A stretch of 26,283 nt of DNA from an uncultured Collinsella sp. (GTDB taxonomy: Bacteria; Actinomycetota; Coriobacteriia; Coriobacteriales; Coriobacteriaceae). Made by a program: the position numbers and the translations under genes. The notes under the pieces were generated by a model, which saw nothing but the letters and a program-made list of their open reading frames with translations, made no database searches and was not told the origin of the DNA. Below, in pieces: positions 1 to 6,936 of the stretch; within the stretch, counting starts at the first letter, position 1; each line of letters begins with the position of its first letter. The stretch lies in assembly GCA_902493515.1 (NCBI GenBank), contig CABUPE010000033.1, positions 1 to 26,283 on the forward strand, read 5' to 3'.

Positions 1-56
1 GCGGGTGGTTTCTGATGCGGCGCGCTGCGCGCCCCGCACAGGCTAAAGCCCGTAAC

Positions 57-90
57 AAAAAAGACGGGGCTCGCAATGCGAACCCCGTCT
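57..90 (-). terminator. Terminator after rplL
   Basis: On the minus strand a stem of AGACGGGG paired with CCCCGTCT, closed over a loop containing CGCA/TGCG, is followed directly by six T residues (read from 62 down to 57). It lies 28 bases past the rplL stop. This is a textbook intrinsic terminator and would end the rplJ-rplL transcript, so the next minus-strand gene beyond the window edge (rpoB would be usual) probably has its own promoter or relies on read-through. Confidence 0.85.
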
Positions 91-117
91 GCAAAGAAAT
101 CTGGCGAGAAAGCCTGA

Positions 118-495
118 TTACTTGAGGGTGACAGCAGCGCCAGCAGCCTCGAGCTTCTCCTTGGCAGCCTCGGCGTCCTCCTTCTTGGCACCCTCGAGAA
201 CAGCCTTGGGAGCGCCCTCGACGACCTCCTTGGCCTCCTTCAGGCCAAGGTTAGTGAGCTCACGGACGGCCTTGATGACCTGGATCTTGTTGTCGCCGAA
301 GCCCTCGAGCACGACGTCAAACTCGGTCTTCTCCTCGGCCTCAGCAGCGCCAGCAGCGGGAGCGGCGACAACAGCGGCAGGAGCAGCGGCGGAAACGCCG
401 AAGGTGTCCTCGATAGCCTTAACGAGCTCGGAAGCCTCGAGAAGGGTCATTTCCTTAAGAGCATCGATGATCTCATCGGTGGTAAGCTTAGCCAT
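118..495 (-). CDS. rplL: 50S ribosomal protein L7/L12
   Basis: This is the L7/L12 stalk protein, which binds L10 as dimers and recruits translation GTPases to the ribosome. The 125-residue product begins MAKLTTDEI. It has the N-terminal dimerisation helix (about 1-35), an Ala/Pro-rich flexible hinge (about 38-55), and the conserved C-terminal domain with EKTEFDVVL and the GLKEAKEVVEGAPK helix region that contacts the factors. The chosen ATG at 495 follows AAAGGA at normal spacing and gives the family's usual N-terminus. The longer open frame to 528 adds eleven residues with no family resemblance. It is the second gene of the rplJ-rplL operon, 102 bases after rplJ, and ends at a strong terminator. 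Confidence 0.97.
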   Translation of the reverse strand: MAKLTTDEIIDALKEMTLLEASELVKAIEDTFGVSAAAPAAVVAAPAAGAAEAEEKTEFDVVLEGFGDNKIQVIKAVRELTNLGLKEAKEVVEGAPKAVLEGAKKEDAEAAKEKLEAAGAAVTLK

Positions 496-597
496 TTCTA
501 AGTCCTTTCGGTTTCCGTGTCTGTGCACGGAGATCAGTTAAAACACGGCGCGAATGCGCCAGGGGTGCGGCGTTGCCGCCGCGAGTGAAAACAGCGA

Positions 598-1119
598 CTA
601 GGCTGCCTTCTGCTCGGAGACCTGCTGGATCGAACGAGCGAGACCAGAGGAAACGCCGTTGACGCAGACAGCGATGTCGCGAGCGAAACCGGAGATGAGA
701 CCGGCGATCTGGCCGAGAAGCTGATCCTTGGTGGGCAGCTCGGCGATAGCCTTAACATCATCAGCGGAAACGGCCTTGCCGTCGGAGATACCGCCCTTGA
801 TCTCAAGGACGCCCTTGGACTTAGCGGAGAAGTCCTTAAGGGCCTTAGCGGCCTCGACCGGCTCGGACTCGTAGAACACATAAGCGACGGGGCCGGCGAG
901 AATCTCGTCGAGCTCGGGCTGCTCCTGGTTCTTGAGAGCGATCTTGACCAGGTTGTTCTTGTAGACCTTCATCTCGGCGCCGCACTCGCGAAGCTGATGA
1001 CGCAGCTCCTGAGCCTGCTTAACCGTCAGACCGTTGTAGTTGACGACGAACAGACCGGCGTTCTCGGCGATACGGGACTCGATCTCTGCAACCTTGTCGA
1101 TTTTGTACTGCTGGGGCAT
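598..1119 (-). CDS. rplJ: 50S ribosomal protein L10
   Basis: L10 is the base of the ribosomal stalk. It binds 23S rRNA and anchors the L7/L12 dimers. The 173-residue protein begins MPQQYKIDKVAEI and carries the conserved N-terminal features AENAGLFVVNYNGLTVKQ and MKVYKNNLVKIAL (about 20-60), with a C-terminal helix of the type that binds L7/L12. The ATG at 1119 follows a strong GAGGAGGTG ribosome-binding site. Upstream lie an L10-type leader, an attenuator hairpin and a strong promoter, so expression is likely autoregulated by L10 or L10-(L12)4 binding to its leader, as known for this family. Unusually, rplK-rplA is not upstream; it sits about 22 kb away in the same orientation. Confidence 0.97.
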   Translation of the reverse strand: MPQQYKIDKVAEIESRIAENAGLFVVNYNGLTVKQAQELRHQLRECGAEMKVYKNNLVKIALKNQEQPELDEILAGPVAYVFYESEPVEAAKALKDFSAKSKGVLEIKGGISDGKAVSADDVKAIAELPTKDQLLGQIAGLISGFARDIAVCVNGVSSGLARSIQQVSEQKAA

Positions 1120-1184
1120 GAATTACACCTCCTCGAATTCTTTCCGGGCACGGTCCGCCACAAGGACGTGACGGGGGCATGTCC

Positions 1185-1221
1185 AAAAAGAAAGCCCCCG
1201 CGCTGCATGAGCGACGGGGGC
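1185..1221 (-). terminator. Attenuator hairpin in the rplJ leader
   Basis: On the minus strand GCCCCCG pairs with CGGGGGC around an inner GCGC-type stem. It is followed by CTTTCTTTTT, giving an intrinsic-terminator shape inside the 5' leader, about 65 bases before the rplJ start. In the L10 leader class such a hairpin can cut down transcription when ribosomal protein is in excess. Attenuation here is inferred from position and shape only. Confidence 0.75.
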
Positions 1222-1329
1222 GAGAAGACATATCTACTCGACCACCTCGGCTGGCGGGAAGTCCCATTAAGCTCGCGGGTAAGGCCCGTTTGCGCCGGCT
1301 GTCTCTGGCAGCGGATTCGTGCGTGAACC
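1222..1329 (-). ncRNA. L10 leader (ribosomal protein leader RNA)
   Basis: The transcribed region between the rplJ promoter and the attenuator contains, on the minus strand, GCCAGAGACAGCCGGCGC, then GGGCCTTACCCGCG, then TTAATGGGACTTCCCGCC. The order and spacing resemble the L10 leader found before rplJ in many bacteria, including the purine-rich AGAC element and the CCGCC block. L10 or the L10-L12 complex binds such leaders to repress rplJL. The call rests on position and remembered motif shape; a covariance-model search would settle it. Confidence 0.7.
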
Positions 1330-1335
1330 GAAAGT

Positions 1336-1364
1336 ATTATGACGGGGACCCCGGCGTCGGTCAA
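1336..1364 (-). promoter_or_regulatory. Promoter of rplJ-rplL
   Basis: A -35 TTGACC (1364-1359) and a -10 CATAAT (1341-1336) are separated by exactly 17 bases on the minus strand, a strong housekeeping-sigma promoter. Transcription would start near 1329, giving a leader of about 210 bases before rplJ. The promoter lies within the left arm of a large inverted duplication. Confidence 0.75.
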
Positions 1365-1454
1365 CGGGCGCGAGGATTCGTACACAAACCCTGCATACGC
1401 TCCGACCGGGAGGGGCAGGGCGAGTTTTCCGCTCGGTCAAGTCCTGGGCTCGCA

Positions 1455-1479
1455 CGAAGGCCACATTAAGTGGCCTTCG
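1455..1479. repeat. Central hairpin of the inverted duplication
   Basis: CGAAGGCCAC and GTGGCCTTCG form a perfect 10-bp stem over the loop ATTAA, in the spacer between the two long arms. It lies downstream of the aminotransferase on the minus strand and could help end that transcript, but there is no T-run next to it. Confidence 0.8.
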
Positions 1480-1623
1480 GCTCGTGCGGAATCTACGGAA
1501 AACTCGCCCTGCCCCTCCCGGCCGGAGCTACGTTGCCTTTGCTGCGAATCCTCGTGTCCGTTGAGCGACGCGCCCCACTCATAATGCTTGGGTCGGTGGG
1601 CTGATGTGTTGCATCCCTGAGGG

Positions 1624-2760
1624 CTACAAGGTTGAAATGAAGGTGGACAGGCGGTGGAGGCCTTCGTCTAGGTCTTTGTCGGAGACGCAGTAGCTTAGGC
1701 GGATGTGGCCTTCGGTTCCGAAACAGTCGCCCGGGACTAGGGCTACGTTTGCTTCTTTGATGGCTTTGATGCAGAAGTCTTCGCTGGTTAGGCCGAACTT
1801 TTTGATGCTTGGGAAAGTGTAGAAGGCTCCTGCGGGCTCTACTACGTCGAGGCCCATGGCGTCTAAGGCTGCGAGTACGCGTTCGCGACGGGCTCGATAG
1901 ACTTCGAGCATGGGGGTTGGGTCGACGGTGAGGGCTCGGGCTGCGGCGTCCATCTCGAAGGAGACGGCGCTCGATACTAGGTATTGGTGAGCTTTTGCGA
2001 TCTCGGCGATGACGGGGGCTGCGGCTGCGAGCCAACCCAGGCGCCAGCCGGTCATAGCCCAGGGCTTGGAGAAGCTCTCGATGACGACCGTCTGCTCGCG
2101 CAGCTCCGGGTGTCGCTGGGCGAAGCGCTCGTAGCCATCCACATAGACCAGGCGGTTGTATACGTCGTCGCAGACCACGTAGATGCCCATCTGCTCCGCC
2201 ACGTGCGCCACGGCGTCGAGCGAAGCCGCGTTGAGGATACAGCCCGTAGGATTGTTGGGCGAGCAGATGACGATGGCCTTGGTCGCCGGCGTCACGCAAG
2301 CACGAAGCGCATCCTCGTCAATCTGAAATTGCGCAGGCTCCGTATCCAAAAAGACTGCTTTGGCGTGGTTGGCCACGACGATGCTCTCGTACAGGCCAAA
2401 GGCCGGCGTGGGAATAATGACCTCATCGCCGGGGTTGAGCATGGCCATGAATGTTGCCGACAGGGCCTCGGTCGCGCCGTCGGTCAGGATGACCTCGTCG
2501 GCGGAAAACGTAAGGCCCGCGCCCCCCATGTAGGCAGACAACGCCTCACGCAGGGCGGGGCGACCGTTGTTGGGCGGATAGTGCGTGTCACCGCGGTCCA
2601 GTGCGGCGGTCACCTCGGCACTAATCACATCGGGCGTGGGAAAATCGGGCTCGCCAAGCGCAAGCGCGATGCACCCCGGGTGCTGGGCAGCGAGCGCGTT
2701 GATCCGGCGGATACCGGAGGGCTTGAGCGTGGCAAGCGAGGTATTCATGGGCAGTCGCAT
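1624..2760 (-). CDS. PLP-dependent class I/II aminotransferase
   Basis: This is a cytoplasmic fold-type I, pyridoxal-phosphate aminotransferase of the aspartate aminotransferase superfamily, of usual length (378 residues). Visible motifs are GEPDFPTPD (about 36-44), SPNNPTG (167-173, PLP/substrate contact), CDDVYNRLVY (197-206, the Asp and Tyr of the PLP pocket), ESFSKPWAMTGWRLGW with the Schiff-base Lys232 and Arg240, and GHIRLSYC with Arg354, the expected carboxylate-binding arginine. The substrate cannot be fixed from sequence; an aspartate/aromatic or PatA-like role is plausible. The ATG at 2760 follows AAAGGA at good spacing; an ATG four codons further in is less likely. The gene is divergent from the 2854 gene. 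Codons in the last third (CTA, TTG and similar) look a little different from the first two thirds. Confidence 0.9.
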   Translation of the reverse strand: MRLPMNTSLATLKPSGIRRINALAAQHPGCIALALGEPDFPTPDVISAEVTAALDRGDTHYPPNNGRPALREALSAYMGGAGLTFSADEVILTDGATEALSATFMAMLNPGDEVIIPTPAFGLYESIVVANHAKAVFLDTEPAQFQIDEDALRACVTPATKAIVICSPNNPTGCILNAASLDAVAHVAEQMGIYVVCDDVYNRLVYVDGYERFAQRHPELREQTVVIESFSKPWAMTGWRLGWLAAAAPVIAEIAKAHQYLVSSAVSFEMDAAARALTVDPTPMLEVYRARRERVLAALDAMGLDVVEPAGAFYTFPSIKKFGLTSEDFCIKAIKEANVALVPGDCFGTEGHIRLSYCVSDKDLDEGLHRLSTFISTL

Positions 2761-2853
2761 GGCGTTCCTTTCGTAAGGGTTGCACTAGGATAGCGCGGCG
2801 AGGCGCCGCCAGACGGTGTAACCTAAACGGAAACCAACCGGAAAGGAGGCGGC

Positions 2854-3516
2854 ATGGAGACGACCGCACGCGGCGATGTACCAAAAACGTTGCAAACCAT
2901 TGCGTATATCAGTATTCCCAATAGCGCCGATCTTGAGTTTTTGCTCTGGGACCTGCAGGATGCCATCGCCGCCTATGCTCAACTTTCCGGCACCGCACTC
3001 CCCCGCCCGGTCGACTTGAAGGCGGATGATGCCGACGGCGTTGCCGATGGCATCGTGCTGGCCATTGAAGATATGGCTGACGATGAGACGTTGACTGCTA
3101 TCGAGCAGGCGCTTGAGCGCTTTGGCGGTACGGGAACGCGTGTCTATGCCGTGATCCGAGCCGCACGACAGGGCGCTGAACAGGCGCGTGGGACCGCCGT
3201 TCGTCTGCACAAGGCATGCGAGCGCCATGACCAATTGTGGTGTGGCGGCGTTGCCATCTGCGCCGGCAGCGGCATTGCGGCGCTTCGTCGCTCTCCGCGC
3301 ATGGGACTCTTGCGCCGACCTTTTTCGGAAGCGATGGATAAGCTTGTGGGCGCTGTGCGCATGGGCTGCTCCGTCGAGCATGCACAGCGACTTGGCGGCG
3401 GCAATGCCGCCAACGTCGGCACCGACGGCATGGTTTGCGCCGAGCCAGCCGTGCCCGCGCCGATCTGGCGAGGCGTTCTGAAACGTCTGGGCGCCCACGC
3501 TCAAACAAAAATCTAA
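2854..3516 (+). CDS. Uncharacterised protein, possibly flavodoxin-like
   Basis: I do not recognise this 220-residue soluble protein with certainty. It has no signal peptide or membrane segment. The middle and C-terminal half alternates hydrophobic strands with helices (VYAVIRAARQ, then LWCGGVAICAGSGI, then SPRMGLLRRPFSEAMDKL). This order resembles the late strand-helix units of flavodoxin/NADPH-dependent FMN-reductase folds, but the N-terminal phosphate-binding loop typical of flavodoxins is not visible. The ATG at 2854 follows a very good GGAAAGGAGG site. The gene is divergent from the aminotransferase, sharing a 93-base control region, and convergent with the DNA glycosylase gene, whose stop is one base away. 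Function is unknown. Confidence 0.75.
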   Translation: METTARGDVPKTLQTIAYISIPNSADLEFLLWDLQDAIAAYAQLSGTALPRPVDLKADDADGVADGIVLAIEDMADDETLTAIEQALERFGGTGTRVYAVIRAARQGAEQARGTAVRLHKACERHDQLWCGGVAICAGSGIAALRRSPRMGLLRRPFSEAMDKLVGAVRMGCSVEHAQRLGGGNAANVGTDGMVCAEPAVPAPIWRGVLKRLGAHAQTKI

Positions 3517-3517
3517 A

Positions 3518-4081
3518 TTAAATAACAGCCCAGTCAACGGCTTCGTGCCAACGCTCGACAAGCCGCTCCAAACGCCACGCCGCGTTGGCAGGACTCGTCG
3601 ACGGCAGCACGATGGCGGGTAGCCCCGTCCGCTCTTGTAGATAGCGTTTGTAGAGTCGCCCTGCCGTACCGCCGTTACAGACAACGACCTCGATCGGCGC
3701 GGCATCGGTAATGCGCTCGATATGTGCCGGCACAACGTTACGAATGCTCGCGTCGCTCGAGCCCTTAATGTCGCAGCTCTCGATCACATCCCACAGGGCC
3801 ACGCCGCCGTTCAGCAGCATGGCCCGCTTGGCGGCAATGGAGGCATCGAGCGTCGCGGGCTCACCACTTGCCAAAGGGTCGCCCTCGTTGGGTGGCACAG
3901 GCACACCGAGGCACGCGGCCATCACGCGCCAAAAGCGATTCTGAGGGTTGCCGTAATAAAAGGCATTGGCGCGCGAAAGCACCGAGGGAAACGACCCGAG
4001 CACCAAAACGCGCGAGTGCTGGTCGAACACAGGCTCAAACCCATGCTCAATATGTTGATAGTCCTCGTCAGACACGGCCAT
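3518..4081 (-). CDS. DNA-deoxyinosine glycosylase (UDG superfamily, family 6-like)
   Basis: This protein probably removes hypoxanthine from DNA after adenine deamination, starting base-excision repair in the cytoplasm. The 187-residue protein has the family 6 uracil-DNA-glycosylase signature: VLVLGSFPSVLSR (25-37), then FYYGNPQNRFWRV (41-53), whose asparagine is the likely catalytic residue by comparison with characterised hypoxanthine-DNA glycosylases. It then has ALWDVIESC with GSSDASIRN, a VVCNGGTAG strand-turn, and the late LPSTSPAN motif that corresponds to the second active-site loop. The ATG lies three bases after the stop of the alpha-amylase-like gene, so the two are almost certainly co-transcribed and probably translationally coupled. 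The functional link between them is not obvious. Confidence 0.87.
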   Translation of the reverse strand: MAVSDEDYQHIEHGFEPVFDQHSRVLVLGSFPSVLSRANAFYYGNPQNRFWRVMAACLGVPVPPNEGDPLASGEPATLDASIAAKRAMLLNGGVALWDVIESCDIKGSSDASIRNVVPAHIERITDAAPIEVVVCNGGTAGRLYKRYLQERTGLPAIVLPSTSPANAAWRLERLVERWHEAVDWAVI

Positions 4082-4084
4082 GGG

Positions 4085-5461
4085 CTAGGCTCTCAACAGA
4101 TAGCGCACCTCGTAGGGCGCAAGCTCAAGGGTACCCGTCAGCTCGACCGTGGGCGCATCGTCGGCAAGCAGGTCGACGAAGGAGCCGTTGAGTTCGCCGG
4201 CACCAAAGGTATAGGGCTCGTTCACGGCATTGACCGCCACGAGCACCGTCGCGTCGTCGCAGGCGCGCTCGAACAGCAGCTGCTTGTTCTGGATCACCAC
4301 GTTGCGGTACGCGCCGTAGTTGAGAGCGCGTGCCGCCGCACCGTCTGTCGAGCGCAGGTGCGCGAGCTGCTTGATGAAGGCCGTCAGCTCGTTGGGCGCA
4401 GGCTCATCGAGCGCAGGTCGCAGCGCCCAGTCGCCATCGGGGCCGCCCTTTTCGCCAGGAATCCCCCACTCGCTGCCATAGTAGACGCACGGAATGCCCG
4501 GCATGCCAAACAGCATGCCATAGGCGGGGCGCAGGCAGGACTTGTCGGTAAGGATGCTCGCCAGGCGCGGCACATCGTGGTTATCGACAAACGACAGCAG
4601 ATGCTTGCCGCAGTAGATGCACCACGGGTCGCCGCCAAACTGACGGTGCAACGAATGGGCGATCTCGAACATGTTGACCGAGTTAAAGCTGGAGTACAGG
4701 CCCTTGTAGCACTCGTAGTTGGTGCAGGAGTCGAGCATCTCGTCGTTGACAATCTGGTTGTAGTCGCCGTGGAGCGTCTCGCCGATCAGCACAAAGTCGG
4801 GCTTAAGCTCACGGGTAAAGGAGTGCAGGCGGCGCATAAAATCGCGGTCGAGCATATAGGCGACGTCCAGGCGCAGACCGTCGACGCCAAAGACCTCGGC
4901 CCAGCAACGCACGGACTCAAGCAGGTAATCGACCACGGCGGGATTTTGCAGGTTGAGCTTCACAAGCTCAAAATGGCCCTCCCAGCCCTCGTACCAAAAG
5001 CCGTCGCCGTAGCACGAGTCACCGTCAAAGCTGATGTGGAACCAGTCCTTGTAGGGCGAGTCCCACTTGCGCTCCTGCACATCGCGGAAAGCCCAAAAGC
5101 CGCGACCGACGTGGTTGAAGACGGCATCGAGCACCACGCGAATGCCATGGGCATGCAGCGTCTCGCACACGGCGGCAAAATCGGCATCCCCGCCCAAGCG
5201 ACGGTCGAGATGGCGCAGGCTACGCGTATCGTAGCCGTGGCTATCAGACTCGAGCGGCGGGTTGATGAGCACGGCGCCGACGCCGAGTTCCTGCAGGTAA
5301 TCGGCCCATTGGGCGATTTTCATGATGGGGGCATCGGGGTTGGGTGCAGTGCCGGCAGCTTGGGAGAGTTCGTCCTCGGCAACGGGTGCGGCGTTTTCGC
5401 GCGGAGCTCCGCAAAAGCCCAGCGGATAGATCTGATAGAACGTCGTCTTGTATGCCCACAT
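4085..5461 (-). CDS. GH13 alpha-amylase family glycosidase (cyclomaltodextrinase/maltogenic type)
   Basis: This is a cytoplasmic alpha-glucan hydrolase of family GH13. All four conserved regions are present: DAVFNH (112-117); GLRLDV (195-200), with Asp199 the expected nucleophile; GETL, with Glu228 the acid/base; and FVDNHD (291-296), with Asp296 the transition-state stabiliser. The 458-residue protein starts directly with strand 1 of the barrel (YKTTFYQIYPLGF) and has no signal peptide or N-terminal starch-binding domain. It therefore probably acts on imported maltodextrins or internal glucans, and ends with a short C-terminal beta domain. The ATG follows GGGAGG. It is the first gene of a two-gene unit with the DNA glycosylase. 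The exact substrate cannot be read from the sequence. Confidence 0.92.
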   Translation of the reverse strand: MWAYKTTFYQIYPLGFCGAPRENAAPVAEDELSQAAGTAPNPDAPIMKIAQWADYLQELGVGAVLINPPLESDSHGYDTRSLRHLDRRLGGDADFAAVCETLHAHGIRVVLDAVFNHVGRGFWAFRDVQERKWDSPYKDWFHISFDGDSCYGDGFWYEGWEGHFELVKLNLQNPAVVDYLLESVRCWAEVFGVDGLRLDVAYMLDRDFMRRLHSFTRELKPDFVLIGETLHGDYNQIVNDEMLDSCTNYECYKGLYSSFNSVNMFEIAHSLHRQFGGDPWCIYCGKHLLSFVDNHDVPRLASILTDKSCLRPAYGMLFGMPGIPCVYYGSEWGIPGEKGGPDGDWALRPALDEPAPNELTAFIKQLAHLRSTDGAAARALNYGAYRNVVIQNKQLLFERACDDATVLVAVNAVNEPYTFGAGELNGSFVDLLADDAPTVELTGTLELAPYEVRYLLRA

Positions 5462-5532
5462 AGCAACCTCCCGGTAAGCTCAACACAACGACATCCATTG
5501 TATGCCCGGCTTGTATCCTCTTCCCCAAAATA

Positions 5533-5599
5533 AGTTGCGGTGAAATACGGACTGTTTACCAGGTTTACTGGGCTAAACACTCCGTATTCCACCGCAACT
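5533..5599. repeat. AGTTGCGGTG-type inverted repeat, copy 1
   Basis: The arms 5533-5551 and 5581-5599 match in inverted orientation over 19 bases with one mismatch (AGTTGCGGTGAAATACGGA and its complement). The 29-base centre contains GTTTA and TAAAC, which could form a smaller inner stem. It lies between the MFS exporter stop and the amylase start. A second, more degenerate copy begins at 9676. Confidence 0.85.
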
Positions 5600-5615
5600 G
5601 ATGAGGAGGATGTGG

Positions 5616-6812
5616 CTAGGCGACGGGCTTTGCACGGCGTATGGCTGGGAACATCACCGTGATGGCGAGGATAACGCCCACGACGGCAATCGCCCCGCCC
5701 ACAAAGCCGATCCAGGCGATACCGGGACCCGAAACCACGGCTCCGCCGATCGCGGTACCCGTGCCGATACCGAGGTTGAACAGGCCCGAGAAGATCGACA
5801 TGGCGACGGCCGACGAATCTGCCGGCGTGTGCTTGATGAGCTCGGCCTGAAACGCCACGTTAAAGGCCGTGGCGCAGCAACCCCACAGTGCGCAGACGGC
5901 AAGCACTGTCACGAGCGACGATGCGGCCGGCCCCATGAGCAGCAGGGCCACCGGCACGCCGGAGAGCGTGATAGCAAGGAACGGAAAACGGTGCCCGTCG
6001 AACAGGCGGCTGAACAGCCAGCTGCCCACCAAGCCGGAACAGCCAAACGCCGTCAGCGTCATGGTGATGGCGCCCGCATCGACGTGCGCGACCTGCGCCA
6101 GGAAGGGCTCGATATAGCTGTAGCTTGCGTAATAGCCGGTCGCCATGAAGACCGTGACTGCGTAGAGCGCGATGAGGAGCGGGTTCTTGAGCAGCTCGGG
6201 CAGCTGTTTGACGGTAAAGCGCTCACCCGCCGGCATGGCCGGGAACACCGCTGCCTGGTAGACGACCGCGATGGCTGAGAGGCCCCCGACCACGGCAAAC
6301 GTCATGCGCCAGCCCACGGCCAAGCCAATGGCGCGACCGAGAGGCAGGCCAAAGATCTGCGCGATGGACGAGCCCGTGGCGATCATGCTGATGGCGAGCG
6401 CGCCGTGGCGAGTGTCGACCAGGCGCGAGGCCATAATCGAGGCGACTGACCAGAACACGGCATGTGCGCAAGCGACCACCAGGCGCGCGCAGACCAGGAT
6501 GGGATAGGTCGGCGCCACAGCGGACAGGAACTGACCGAGCGAGAACACGGCCAGCACGCCCAGCAGCATCCGCTTGAACTCGAAGCGCGAGGCAAACACC
6601 ATGAGCGGCAACGACAGCAGCATGACGCCCCAGGCATAGACCGAGATCATGATGCCAGCTTGGGCCTCGGTGAGCGAAAACGATGCAGCGATGTCGGTCA
6701 GCAGGCCGATGGGCATGAACTCCGACGTGTTGAATACGAACGCGCAGCAGGTGAGCCCGATGAGCGGGAGCCACTGCCTGAGCGTGATGCCGTCTTGCTT
6801 TGTTTGAGCCAT
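5616..6812 (-). CDS. MFS exporter, SotB/AraJ-like (DHA1 family)
   Basis: This is a proton-coupled efflux transporter in the cytoplasmic membrane with about twelve hydrophobic segments in 398 residues. The first segment and loop read FNTSEFMPIGLLTDIAASF, followed by AGIMISVYAWGVMLLSLPLM. This closely follows the SotB/YdeA and AraJ sugar-efflux branch (FNTTEFVPVGLL pattern in Escherichia coli SotB, from memory). The second half has the usual repeat, with GWRMTFAVVGG and FNVAFQAELI loops. Substrates in this branch include arabinose-type sugars and drugs, so the substrate stays open. It has its own promoter (-10 TATAAT) and does not overlap its neighbours. The start ATG at 6812 is preceded by AGGAAAACCTC-like purine-rich bases, a moderate ribosome-binding site. 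Confidence 0.88.
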   Translation of the reverse strand: MAQTKQDGITLRQWLPLIGLTCCAFVFNTSEFMPIGLLTDIAASFSLTEAQAGIMISVYAWGVMLLSLPLMVFASRFEFKRMLLGVLAVFSLGQFLSAVAPTYPILVCARLVVACAHAVFWSVASIMASRLVDTRHGALAISMIATGSSIAQIFGLPLGRAIGLAVGWRMTFAVVGGLSAIAVVYQAAVFPAMPAGERFTVKQLPELLKNPLLIALYAVTVFMATGYYASYSYIEPFLAQVAHVDAGAITMTLTAFGCSGLVGSWLFSRLFDGHRFPFLAITLSGVPVALLLMGPAASSLVTVLAVCALWGCCATAFNVAFQAELIKHTPADSSAVAMSIFSGLFNLGIGTGTAIGGAVVSGPGIAWIGFVGGAIAVVGVILAITVMFPAIRRAKPVA

Positions 6813-6849
6813 ATAGGAAAACCTCTCCGATTATCTTGAGCGGTGGGCG

Positions 6850-6879
6850 ATTATATAGCAACGGCCCCGCATCCGTCAG
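6850..6879 (-). promoter_or_regulatory. Promoter of the MFS exporter
   Basis: A perfect -10 TATAAT (6855-6850) lies 18 bases from a -35-like CTGACG (6879-6874) on the minus strand, 37 bases before the exporter start. The -35 overlaps the loop of the hairpin that follows feoB, so termination and initiation are packed into the same stretch. Confidence 0.6.
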
Positions 6880-6891
6880 TACAGATGCGGG
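6865..6891 (-). terminator. Hairpin after feoB, possible weak terminator
   Basis: CCCGCATC (6884-6891 read on the minus strand) pairs with GATGCGGG (6873-6866) over a 10-base loop, 46 bases past the feoB stop. No T-run follows, so termination may be weak or factor-assisted. Confidence 0.45.
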
Positions 6892-6936
6892 ACCGCAATC
6901 AACTCAATACACAGAGGTTGCGCCATCAATAAATTA

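Larger units (their letters stand above)
1331..1590. repeat. Large imperfect inverted duplication overlapping the rplJ promoter
   Basis: The left arm (1331-1430) and the reverse complement of the right arm (1497-1590) align along nearly their full length. The innermost 30 bases (1401-1430 against 1497-1526) match with a single mismatch. Further out the arms share CGAGGATTCG, TCAACGG, GTCG and ATTATGA, with small gaps. The right arm therefore holds a degenerate mirror copy of the rplJ promoter pointing the other way: TTGAGC at 1561 and CATAAT at 1580, but only 13 bases apart. A separate tight hairpin lies in the centre. This accounts for most of the 504-base gap between rplJ and the aminotransferase; I see no gene in it. 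Confidence 0.85.

Noticed and set aside
16..38. GC-rich palindrome at the left edge (TGCGG ... CCGCA) as a second terminator
   Set aside because: The pairing is imperfect with no T-run, and the window edge prevents judging its context.
1561..1585. Second promoter (TTGAGC ... CATAAT) facing the aminotransferase
   Set aside because: The spacer is only 13 bases, too short for a working housekeeping promoter; it is better explained as a decayed mirror of the rplJ promoter.
3722..5533. A 603-codon open frame on the plus strand opposite the glycosylase and amylase genes
   Set aside because: It mirrors two well-supported genes with full active-site motifs, has no plausible ribosome-binding site or domain, and is the type of long shadow frame expected in high-GC DNA.
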